Below are positions 1 through 6,877 of a stretch of DNA of 25,570 bases, in pieces; the first letter of the stretch is position 1, and each line of letters begins with the position of its first letter. The position numbers were made by a program, and so were the translations under genes. A model generated the notes under the pieces. The model had not been told where the DNA came from. It did not search any database and was given only the letters and a program-made list of their open reading frames with translations. This stretch comes from an uncultured Prevotella sp. (GTDB lineage Bacteria > Bacteroidota > Bacteroidia > Bacteroidales > Bacteroidaceae): assembly GCA_934183355.1 (NCBI GenBank), contig CAKPST010000034.1, positions 1 through 25,570 on the forward strand, written 5' to 3'.

Positions 1-32
1 AACGTAGACAGCGGTCCTTTTTTTATATATCT

Positions 33-425
33 TTAAGCTTGTTCCTCGCCATAAGCATTCTCACCCGGATTGCTTGGACTAATCATAAATACGAGCAACA
101 CTATCGCACCAACTATCGGCAGCAGCGCCCACAACAGATTCCAGCCCGAACGTCCTGTGTCATGCAGACGGCGCACCGACACAGCAAGATTAGGAATGAA
201 CGATGCCAACGCATATATATAATAGATGATAGTGCCAACGCTCATTACACCTATAGCCTCGTCAACGCCATAGCAGAACACGCCCACAATCGTAGGCAAT
301 CCTATCGCCACCATATAAATGATAATATTAAACAATGCGAAATACCAATACTCAGGGCGAGTTGCTCTGCCACTGAAGGTTGCATACTTTGAGAAAACAC
401 TCTTGATAGCTTCTGAAAATCCCAT
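33..425 (-). CDS. DUF805 family inner-membrane protein
   Basis: A 130-residue integral membrane protein of the DUF805 family, whose biochemical role is unknown. The family signatures are visible: an N-terminal F-S-G-R-A-T-R-P-E-Y-W-Y-F segment (about residues 17-29) and R-R-L-H-D-T-G-R-S-G-W (about 85-95). Between and after them lie hydrophobic stretches at about 30-52, 60-82 and 97-115, predicting three to four membrane helices; the tail is short and acidic. The length is normal for single-domain members. The gene is transcribed away from clpP and has its own TAnnTTTG box at 489-496. A tandem 12-bp repeat (443-466) lies in its predicted leader. The family call is secure; any function would be a guess. 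Confidence 0.88.
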   Translation of the reverse strand: MGFSEAIKSVFSKYATFSGRATRPEYWYFALFNIIIYMVAIGLPTIVGVFCYGVDEAIGVMSVGTIIYYIYALASFIPNLAVSVRRLHDTGRSGWNLLWALLPIVGAIVLLVFMISPSNPGENAYGEEQA

Positions 426-488
426 AATAGCTCGGTTTTTTAAAGTTAATTATTAAGTTAATTATTCCATGGATTAATATCCCGACCG

Positions 489-496
489 CAAAGATA
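489..496 (-). promoter_or_regulatory. -7 box TATCTTTG for the DUF805 gene
   Basis: The minus strand reads TATCTTTG, an exact match to the Bacteroidales -7 consensus TAnnTTTG, about 64 bp upstream of the start codon. The nearest TTG (513-515) is only 16 bp upstream, so the -33 element is weak or absent. Confidence 0.6.
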
Positions 497-572
497 CACA
501 TTTTAACAACAACAAGTAAAGCGCTTACCCATTTTTTTATATACATATATACATCATTACAGAGATTTTTTG

Positions 573-580
573 TATCTTTG
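573..580 (+). promoter_or_regulatory. -7 box TATCTTTG for clpP-clpX
   Basis: Exact TAnnTTTG match on the plus strand, 65 bp upstream of the clpP ATG. I see no convincing TTG at the usual 19-21 bp spacing. It is divergent from the DUF805 promoter about 80 bp away. Confidence 0.65.
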
Positions 581-645
581 TATAAAATAGCCGGCACATC
601 GGCATAATCATCTTATAAAAAAGAAAAACGATTAATAATTATAAT

Positions 646-1311
646 ATGAACGACTTCAGAAAATATGCAACCCGTCACTTGGGCATGAATGGTATGGTGC
701 TCGACGACGTGATGAAGGCACAAAACCAGTATCTCAACCCCTACATCCTTGAGGAGCGCCAGCTCAATGTCACTCAGATGGATGTATTCTCACGACTGAT
801 GATGGATCGCATCATCTTCCTCGGCACAGAAATCAACGACTATACAGCCAACACTATCTGCGCACAGTTGCTCTATCTCGACTCTATTGACTCGGGCAAA
901 GACATTTCTATATACATCAACTCTCCCGGCGGCAGCGTGACAGCGGGCCTCGCCATCTACGACACAATGCAGTTTATCACCAGCGACGTGTCTACCATGT
1001 GTACTGGCATGGCAGCTTCTATGGGTGCCGTGCTCCTCGTGGCAGGTCAGGAGGGCAAGCGCTATGCTCTTAAGCACAGCCGTGTGATGATTCACCAGCC
1101 ACTCGGCGGCGTACAGGGTCAGGCTTCGGACATCGAGATTGAGGCTCGCGAGATACAGAAGTTCAAGAAAGAACTCTACACCATCATCGCCGACCACTCG
1201 CACACTCCGTTCGACAAGGTATGGGCTGACTCCGATCGCAACTACTGGATGAACGCCGACGAAGCCAAGGAATACGGAATGATTGACAAAGTAATGACCA
1301 GAAAGAAGTAA
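646..1311 (+). CDS. clpP: ATP-dependent Clp protease proteolytic subunit
   Basis: Serine peptidase subunit of the cytoplasmic ClpXP protease (family S14). It forms tetradecamers that degrade proteins unfolded by ClpX. At 221 residues it is slightly longer than many ClpPs because of the N-terminal segment before the conserved core. The catalytic serine is in G-M-A-A-S-M-G (S125) and the histidine in M-I-H-Q-P (H150). The aspartate is probably D197 in S-D-R-N-Y, and the oxyanion region is S-P-G-G-S (about 93-97). clpX follows after 11 bp in the same direction, so the two are co-transcribed. In many bacteria tig precedes clpP; here the upstream neighbour is an unrelated divergent gene. Confidence 0.98.
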   Translation: MNDFRKYATRHLGMNGMVLDDVMKAQNQYLNPYILEERQLNVTQMDVFSRLMMDRIIFLGTEINDYTANTICAQLLYLDSIDSGKDISIYINSPGGSVTAGLAIYDTMQFITSDVSTMCTGMAASMGAVLLVAGQEGKRYALKHSRVMIHQPLGGVQGQASDIEIEAREIQKFKKELYTIIADHSHTPFDKVWADSDRNYWMNADEAKEYGMIDKVMTRKK

Positions 1312-1322
1312 GATAAACAGAT

Positions 1323-2552
1323 ATGCCAAAGAAAGTATGCAGTTTCTGCGGAAGAGCAGAAAAGGATGTCAACTTCCTCATCACCGGACTCAACGGATTC
1401 ATCTGCGACCAGTGCGCACAGCAGGCCTATCAGATTGTTGTAGAGGCAGGACTCGGACCTGATGGTGCCAAGCGCAAGCGCGGTGACAACTTTGACGTGG
1501 AGCTTGCCAACGTTCCAAAGCCGACAGACATTAAGGAATATCTCGACGAATACATCATCGGACAAGACGAGGCTAAGAAATACCTCTCTGTTGCCGTATA
1601 CAACCACTACAAGCGTCTCTCGCAGCCTCATGACGACGGCGGTGTGGAGATTGAGAAGAGCAACATCATCATGGTGGGCTCTACCGGTACGGGCAAGACG
1701 TTGCTCGCCCGCACTATCGCCAAGTTGCTGAAGGTGCCATTCACCATCGTCGACGCCACAGTCTTCACTGAGGCTGGATATGTGGGCGAAGACGTTGAGA
1801 GCATCCTCTCGCGCTTGCTTCAGGTTGCCGACTACAATGTGGCAGCTGCCGAGCGTGGCATCGTCTTCATCGACGAGATTGACAAAATAGCCCGCAAGGC
1901 TGACAACCCGAGCATCACACGCGACGTGAGCGGCGAGGGTGTGCAGCAGGGATTGCTCAAGCTCCTTGAGGGCACTATGGTCAATGTGCCGCCAAAGGGT
2001 GGACGCAAGCACCCCGATCAGGACTACATCCACGTAGACACACGCAACATCCTCTTCATCTGCGGCGGTGCATTCGACGGCATCGAGCGCAAGATTGCAC
2101 AGCGTCTCAACGCTCACACCGTAGGATTCAACTCGGTGCAGCACGCTCGCAACATCGACAAGGGCGACCTCATGAAGTATATCCTCCCACAGGACCTCAA
2201 GTCGTTTGGTCTCATCCCCGAGATTATCGGACGTCTGCCCGTGCTCACATATCTCAACCCACTCGACCGCGCCGCACTGCGTCGCATCCTCATTGAGCCT
2301 AAGAACTCCATCGTCAAGCAGTATAAGAAGCTGTTCGAGATGGATGGCATAGCACTCAACTTCGACGAGGAGGCTCTCGACTTCATTGTCGACAAGGCTG
2401 TAGAATACAAGCTCGGAGCACGCGGACTGCGCTCTATCGTGGAGTCTATCGTCATGGACGCCATGTTCGAGCAGCCGTCTAAGAAGGTGGACGAGTTCAC
2501 TGTGACACGCGAATATGCCGAGAAGCAACTCGAAAAGTCGCATCTAAAATAA
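1323..2552 (+). CDS. clpX: ATP-dependent Clp protease ATP-binding subunit ClpX
   Basis: AAA+ unfoldase that recognises substrates, unfolds them with ATP and feeds them into ClpP. The 409-residue protein has the four-cysteine zinc-binding domain (C6, C9, C28, C31), Walker A G-S-T-G-T-G-K-T (119-126), pore loop G-Y-V-G (about 152-155), Walker B V-F-I-D-E-I-D (181-187) and the C-terminal ClpX D2-small domain. Length and domain order are standard. The ATG lies 11 bp after the clpP stop. A GC-rich hairpin begins 4 bp after its stop codon and separates it from recQ. Confidence 0.98.
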   Translation: MPKKVCSFCGRAEKDVNFLITGLNGFICDQCAQQAYQIVVEAGLGPDGAKRKRGDNFDVELANVPKPTDIKEYLDEYIIGQDEAKKYLSVAVYNHYKRLSQPHDDGGVEIEKSNIIMVGSTGTGKTLLARTIAKLLKVPFTIVDATVFTEAGYVGEDVESILSRLLQVADYNVAAAERGIVFIDEIDKIARKADNPSITRDVSGEGVQQGLLKLLEGTMVNVPPKGGRKHPDQDYIHVDTRNILFICGGAFDGIERKIAQRLNAHTVGFNSVQHARNIDKGDLMKYILPQDLKSFGLIPEIIGRLPVLTYLNPLDRAALRRILIEPKNSIVKQYKKLFEMDGIALNFDEEALDFIVDKAVEYKLGARGLRSIVESIVMDAMFEQPSKKVDEFTVTREYAEKQLEKSHLK

Positions 2553-2555
2553 AAT

Positions 2556-2586
2556 AGAAGCCCCACGGGGTGGGGCTTCTGCTTTT
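2556..2586 (+). terminator. Hairpin with short U-tract between clpX and recQ
   Basis: Perfect 10-bp inverted repeat, AGAAGCCCCA (2556-2565) and TGGGGCTTCT (2571-2580), around a CGGGG loop, followed by GCTTTT. This is the form of a Rho-independent terminator, but the T-run is short and begins two bases after the stem. It ends 19 nt before the recQ ATG, so it may be a partial terminator or attenuator. Confidence 0.75.
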
Positions 2587-2599
2587 AAATCTTACTACT

Positions 2600-4777
2600 A
2601 TGACTGGGACAATTAACCTCAACGAACAACTGAAACACCACTTCGGCTTCGACTCCTTCAAGGGCGAGCAAGAGGCCATCATACGCAACCTGCTTGCGGG
2701 CAACGACACCTTCGTGCTCATGCCGACAGGTGGCGGCAAGAGTCTGTGCTACCAGCTGCCGTCGTTGATAATGGAAGGCACGGCGATAGTAATCTCGCCT
2801 CTTATTGCACTGATGAAGAATCAGGTGGACGTCATCAACGGACTCAGCGAGGAACCAGGTGTCGCCCACTACCTCAACTCGTCGCTCAACAAGGCGGCGA
2901 TAACACAAGTGCGCAAGGACGTGAGCGAGGGGCGCACCAAGCTGCTATATGTGGCACCCGAATCGCTCAACAAGGAAGACAACTTGGAGTTCTTCCGTTC
3001 GTTCAAGATTTCTTTCTACGCCATCGACGAGGCTCACTGTATATCGGAGTGGGGACACGATTTCCGCCCCGAATATCGCAACATACGCCCCACAATACAG
3101 AAGATTGGCAATGCCCCAGTCATAGCTCTGACTGCCACTGCCACCGACAAGGTGCGCATGGACATCAAGAAGAGCCTTGGCATCGTGAACGCTACGGAGT
3201 TTAAGAGTTCGTTCAACCGTGCCAACCTCTATTATGAGGTGCGACAGAAGACCAAGGACATCGATAAGCAAATCATCAAGTTCATCAAGCAGCACCAGGG
3301 CAAGAGTGGCATCGTCTACTGTATATCGCGCAAGAAGGTGGAGGAACTGGCTGCTGTGCTCAAAGCCAATGACATCAAGGCGGCGCCTTATCATGCCGGA
3401 CTCGACTCGGCTACTCGCTCGCAGACCCAAGACGACTTCCTCATGGAGCGCATCGACGTCATCGTGGCTACGATAGCCTTCGGAATGGGCATCGACAAGC
3501 CTGATGTGCGATTTGTCATACACTACGACATTCCCAAGAGTCTCGAAGGCTACTATCAGGAGACGGGACGTGCAGGACGCGACGGAGGCGAGGGTATATG
3601 CATTGCATTCTATTCGTACAAGGACTTGCAGAAACTTGAGAAGTTTATGGAGGGCAAACCTGTGGCTGAACAAGACATCGGCAAGCAGCTATTGCAGGAG
3701 ACTGCCGCATACGCTGAGACTGCCATGTGCCGACGCAAGGTGCTGTTGCACTACTTCGGCGAGGAATATCCTCATGAGAACTGCAACAACTGCGACAACT
3801 GCCGCCACCCGAAGGTGAAACGCGAGGGCAAGGAGGCACTTATCATCGTGCTGCGCTCCATACTCGCCATCAAGGAGAGCTTCCGCCAAGACTATCTCAT
3901 CGACTTCATCAAGGGACGCGCCACCGACGACATCGTGTCTCACCACCACGACCAACTCGAAGAGTTTGGCATGGGTGAGGACATGCCCAACAAGACATGG
4001 AACCCCGTGATACGACAGGGCATGATTTCGGGGTATATCGTCAAGGACATCGAGAGCTACGGACTACTGAGAGTTACTGCTGCCGGACGACGCTTTGTCA
4101 AGAACCCAGTTGACTTCACATACGTCGAGGACACCGACTTCACCGAGCAGACTGACGATACAGACGACGACCACGGAGCATCGGCACTCGACCCAATGCT
4201 CTACAAGATGCTGCAAGACTTGCGTCGCAAGACTGCACAGAAGCTCGGATTGCCGGGCTATGTCATCTTCCAGGACATCTCGCTCGAACAGATGGCTACG
4301 CTCTACCCCGTGTCGGTGGAGGAGCTACGCAACATCCAGGGTGTAGGCGTGGGCAAGGCTCGTCGCTATGGCAAGGAGTTCTGCGCTCTCATCAAGCGCT
4401 ACTGCGAGGACAACGAGATAGAGCGACCCGACGAAATGTTTGTGCGCACCGTCGCCAAGGACTCTATGACTAAGGTGAAAATCATCGGTTATCTCGACCG
4501 ACGCATGCCTCTCGATGACATCGCCTCGGCTCTCAACCTCGACTTCGAGGACTTGCTCGACGAGATTGATGCCATCGTCTACTCTGGCACTAAGGTCAAC
4601 ATCGACTACTTCCTTGAGGATGTGCTTGACGAAGACCAGGTGGACGACATCTACGAATACTTCCGCGAGTCGGACACCGACAGCATCGAAGCAGCGCTCG
4701 ACGAACTGGGCGACGACTACGAGGAGAACGAAATAAGACTCGTGAGAATTAAGTTTATGTCAGAACAGGGCAACTAA
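2600..4777 (+). CDS. recQ: ATP-dependent DNA helicase RecQ
   Basis: Superfamily 2 3'-5' DNA helicase acting in recombination and fork repair. Seen in order (725 residues): motif I T-G-G-G-K-S (43-48), motif II D-E-A-H (143-146), motif VI Q-E-T-G-R-A-G-R-D-G (320-329), four zinc-binding cysteines (C377, C395, C398, C401), a winged-helix RQC region (about 405-505) and an HRDC domain (about 533-602). An acidic helical C-terminal extension of about 120 residues makes it longer than E. coli RecQ. The frame is open from a GTG at 2570, but that codon sits inside the preceding hairpin; the ATG at 2600 gives the normal N-terminus (M-T-G-T-I-N-L-N-E-Q). I see no promoter box between clpX and recQ, so it probably depends on readthrough. 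Confidence 0.97.
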   Translation: MTGTINLNEQLKHHFGFDSFKGEQEAIIRNLLAGNDTFVLMPTGGGKSLCYQLPSLIMEGTAIVISPLIALMKNQVDVINGLSEEPGVAHYLNSSLNKAAITQVRKDVSEGRTKLLYVAPESLNKEDNLEFFRSFKISFYAIDEAHCISEWGHDFRPEYRNIRPTIQKIGNAPVIALTATATDKVRMDIKKSLGIVNATEFKSSFNRANLYYEVRQKTKDIDKQIIKFIKQHQGKSGIVYCISRKKVEELAAVLKANDIKAAPYHAGLDSATRSQTQDDFLMERIDVIVATIAFGMGIDKPDVRFVIHYDIPKSLEGYYQETGRAGRDGGEGICIAFYSYKDLQKLEKFMEGKPVAEQDIGKQLLQETAAYAETAMCRRKVLLHYFGEEYPHENCNNCDNCRHPKVKREGKEALIIVLRSILAIKESFRQDYLIDFIKGRATDDIVSHHHDQLEEFGMGEDMPNKTWNPVIRQGMISGYIVKDIESYGLLRVTAAGRRFVKNPVDFTYVEDTDFTEQTDDTDDDHGASALDPMLYKMLQDLRRKTAQKLGLPGYVIFQDISLEQMATLYPVSVEELRNIQGVGVGKARRYGKEFCALIKRYCEDNEIERPDEMFVRTVAKDSMTKVKIIGYLDRRMPLDDIASALNLDFEDLLDEIDAIVYSGTKVNIDYFLEDVLDEDQVDDIYEYFRESDTDSIEAALDELGDDYEENEIRLVRIKFMSEQGN

Positions 4778-4804
4778 AACAAAGCCAACGTTTATTCACG
4801 AAAT

Positions 4805-5042
4805 AATTAACGGATAATTAACGAATAATTAACGGATAATTAACGGATAATTAACGAATAATTAACGGCTTAATTAACGATTAATTAACGGCTTAATTAA
4901 CGATTAATTAACGGCAATTAACGACAAAGAAAAGAATTAGTCGTTAATGCCGGTTAATTATCCGTTAATTAAGCCGTTAATTTTTTCGTTAATTAAGCCG
5001 TTAATTTTTTCGTTAATTAAGCCGTTAATTTTTTCGTTAATT
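4805..5042. repeat. AATTAACG/CGTTAATT phased array with dyad symmetry (copy 1)
   Basis: The left half carries 11 exact copies of AATTAACG, starting at 4805, 4816, 4827, 4838, 4849, 4860, 4872, 4883, 4895, 4906 and 4916 (mostly 11-bp steps). The right half carries 7 exact copies of the reverse complement CGTTAATT, starting at 4963, 4975, 4987, 4999, 5011, 5023 and 5035 (12-bp steps throughout). The centre is a small hairpin, TTAACGAC (4918-4925) pairing with GTCGTTAA (4940-4947). The right half alternates CGTTAATTAAGC with CGTTAATTTTTT. The whole could fold into one large AT-rich hairpin or bind a protein once per helical turn. It begins 28 bp after recQ. A related element lies at 15029-15166. 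Confidence 0.9.
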
Positions 5043-5092
5043 AGGGTCCACTAAATTATGGAGGGGTACTTCTACTAAGAATAGTTTTTTGT

Positions 5093-5416
5093 TTTTCTAC
5101 TGCAATCTGCAATTCTTCGGGAAATATCGCCGTAAGTTATTGAGGGACATTATGTTACAGAATTGCAGATTGGCTTGCAGTAGGAGGTGCTACTGCAATA
5201 TTATGACGATTAGTTTTTGGGCTTTGTACGATTACTACTTGGGCTTTGTACGATTACTACTTGGGCTTTGTACGACTTGTAACCGGGCTTTGTACAACTT
5301 TTTAAAAGATTGCAGTTGTTGCAGTTGGATACAACAATCTGCAATTCTCATAACCTCCACTAACACAATAGGTTAGATGGATAAAATCGGCGAGAATTGC
5401 AGATTGCAGTAGAAAA
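5093..5416. repeat. Compound inverted-repeat element with perfect 24-bp ends
   Basis: Positions 5093-5116 and 5393-5416 are perfect reverse complements (24 bp). The core CAATCTGCAATTCT also forms two smaller pairs: 5103-5116 with 5159-5172 (a 70-bp unit) and 5335-5348 with 5393-5406 (a 72-bp unit). Thus two inverted-repeat units of similar length flank a 22-bp tandem array. There is no transposase and I see no target-site duplication. The right end is 10 bp from the stop of the 477-aa protein gene. It could be a non-autonomous element or a pair of REP-like hairpins; function unknown. Confidence 0.8.
5217..5304. repeat. 22-bp tandem repeat, about four copies
   Basis: Copies start at 5217, 5239, 5261 and 5283. 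The first two are identical (TTGGGCTTTGTACGATTACT plus AC). The third and fourth diverge in their second half but keep the core GGGCTTTGTAC. The period equals about two helical turns. There is no open reading frame of recognisable quality here. Confidence 0.85.
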
Positions 5417-5426
5417 TTAAAAAAAA

Positions 5427-6860
5427 TTATTTACGCTTAGCAGGAGCTGCTACACGACCATTCATTGCAGCCATGCCCTTAGCTGCTACTTGCTTAGCGG
5501 CTGCGGCTGCATTAGACTTCACGAGATAGGTGCGAGAGAGGATGCTCCAGTTCTCTTCCTCACCGAGGTGAGAGTGGAACGCGGCGCGTGTCACGGTGGT
5601 GCCATTCTCGTCGGTTACGGCAAGAGCGAAAACATACCATCCACGCTCATCATCGGTGAAGTCCTTCTTATATGTAAAGGTGTTGCCTAAAGCCTTTATG
5701 ACTTCGCTGACATCTGATGCCTTGTCCGTAGAAGCGATGTAGTCTGCCCATGCGTCAGAAGGCTGGCTGTACTTATAGTCGTTGCCCTCCTTTATCGCCA
5801 TGAGTTCGTTGAGAGCATTGTCCCAATCGTCCGACTTCATGAGGATAGCCTTAGCCGACTTGAAAGAGCCCGACTTAGTGTTTACAGAAAACTGTATAGC
5901 CAACTTGCCGTCAATGCACTGCTTGTTGGTGACATCCACTACCGGACAATCGTTGCTTGCAGCTGGCTTGATGTGCAGATTCTTGATTTCCTTCTTCACC
6001 CAGTCGCCGTTGTTGTCGATGCCGAGAGCATAGAACGAGTAGTCGGTTTCATTCTCTATGTTCCATACATGCTCGTCGTCGGTGAGCGTGTTCCACTGCT
6101 CGCGTGTGAACTCGTTTGACTGTGAGAACATGAGATAGTCGTAGCCAAAGCGGCTTACAAACTCGTCAATAGAGCTTGATGTGCCGAACACAAAGTGTAG
6201 AGTGTTGACATTGGCACCCGACTGCACGTCGAACCAAGCCTGTCCCTTTTCGTTGAGACCCTTGTAGGTAACGTCAAGACTCTCGCTGCTGTAAGCTGGC
6301 TCCTTGGTGCGCAGTTTCACATAGCTGAGGTCGTCGTCCATGTAAGGAGTGTCATCCTCGATAGTGATGCCCACTGTGACAAGATAATAGTCCTGTCCAC
6401 CTGGTATGAAGTTGACGTTGCCCACGGCATCCTTCTCGCCATTCTTCACTGTGAACGAGCGTGTGCCGACTGATGTCTCGCCATATCCTGCACGAACAAG
6501 AGTCTGGAAAATACCAAGCAAAAGCTGCTCGTTGCTCTCGTCGAACGAGCCGTTGGTCTGTATTGCAAACAATTCGACAAACGACTTCTTGAGCAACACG
6601 TGGTTGTACATCTTGTCAGCCGACTTAGTCTCTATCTTGTACGAGACAAAGTTCTTGCCCACGTCGGTGGATGCAACCTCCACTTCTCCCTGTTCGTGAA
6701 CTCCCTCTGGGCGTCCAAAAGCGATATAGTCGTCTTCGCCGAGCTGCACAGTCTCCACTGTCTTATCGCCCTTGTTGAGGAAGACCTTCTGCTGCGCCTG
6801 TGCGTTGGATGCGAAAGCAGTAGCAGCGAGTATGATAGCTGATAATATTGTCTTTTTCAT
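5427..6860 (-). CDS. Secreted protein of unknown function, three Fn3-like units
   Basis: A 477-residue exported protein I do not recognise. Residues 1-22 form a signal peptide (M-K-K-T-I-L-S, then A-S-N-A-Q-A). A short motif follows at 25-48, V-F-L-N-K-G-D-K ... D-D-Y-I-A-F, resembling the N-termini of the two upstream neighbours. Three later units each end in a strand-turn like those of fibronectin-III-type domains: Y-Y-L-V-T-V-G-I (158-165), Y-S-F-Y-A-L-G-I (274-281) and W-Y-V-F-A-L-A-V (408-415). The tail (about 451-477) is alanine-rich and basic, ending A-P-A-K-R-K, and is not a normal T9SS signal. It is the last gene of its operon: its Shine-Dalgarno AAAGGAG (6871-6877) overlaps the stop of the gene before it. 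Likely periplasmic or surface-exposed; function unknown. Confidence 0.8.
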   Translation of the reverse strand: MKKTILSAIILAATAFASNAQAQQKVFLNKGDKTVETVQLGEDDYIAFGRPEGVHEQGEVEVASTDVGKNFVSYKIETKSADKMYNHVLLKKSFVELFAIQTNGSFDESNEQLLLGIFQTLVRAGYGETSVGTRSFTVKNGEKDAVGNVNFIPGGQDYYLVTVGITIEDDTPYMDDDLSYVKLRTKEPAYSSESLDVTYKGLNEKGQAWFDVQSGANVNTLHFVFGTSSSIDEFVSRFGYDYLMFSQSNEFTREQWNTLTDDEHVWNIENETDYSFYALGIDNNGDWVKKEIKNLHIKPAASNDCPVVDVTNKQCIDGKLAIQFSVNTKSGSFKSAKAILMKSDDWDNALNELMAIKEGNDYKYSQPSDAWADYIASTDKASDVSEVIKALGNTFTYKKDFTDDERGWYVFALAVTDENGTTVTRAAFHSHLGEEENWSILSRTYLVKSNAAAAAKQVAAKGMAAMNGRVAAPAKRK

Positions 6861-6870
6861 TGTCTTGTGT

Positions 6871-6877
6871 CTCCTTT
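6871..6877 (-). promoter_or_regulatory. Shine-Dalgarno AAAGGAG overlapping the upstream stop codon
   Basis: The minus strand reads AAAGGAG, 10 nt before the ATG of the 477-aa gene, and overlaps the TAA (6876-6878) of the 493-aa gene. This layout suggests translational coupling. Strong Shine-Dalgarno sequences are uncommon in Bacteroidota, which makes it notable. Confidence 0.6.

Larger units (their letters stand above)
4778..5426. other. Gene-free interval between recQ and the 477-aa protein gene
   Basis: This 649-bp convergent interval is almost entirely repeat structure: the phased AATTAACG/CGTTAATT array (4805-5042), a short unique stretch (5043-5092, containing GGGTCCACTAAATTATGGAG) and the compound inverted-repeat element (5093-5416). 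An open frame of 95 codons at 5089-5376 spans the repeats but has no recognisable protein features; I do not call it a gene. Confidence 0.8.

Noticed and set aside
1..32. Possible terminator tail (GCGGTCC followed by T7)
   Set aside because: A left arm would lie outside the window, so a stem cannot be confirmed.
1242..2543. A 433-codon open frame on the strand opposite clpX
   Set aside because: It lies entirely antisense to an unmistakable clpX, has no recognisable domain, and reflects codon bias of the real gene.
5043..5092. Possible insertion-sequence end (GGGTCCACTAAATTATGGAG)
   Set aside because: No matching inverted end, transposase or target duplication is present in the window.
5217..5304. 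Possible CRISPR array
   Set aside because: Repeats are directly adjacent without spacers, the unit is only 22 bp and no cas gene is near.
5089..5376. A 95-codon open frame across the compound repeat
   Set aside because: It is made of inverted and tandem repeats, with repeated Y/F/C-rich peptide as a by-product, and has no ribosome-binding site.
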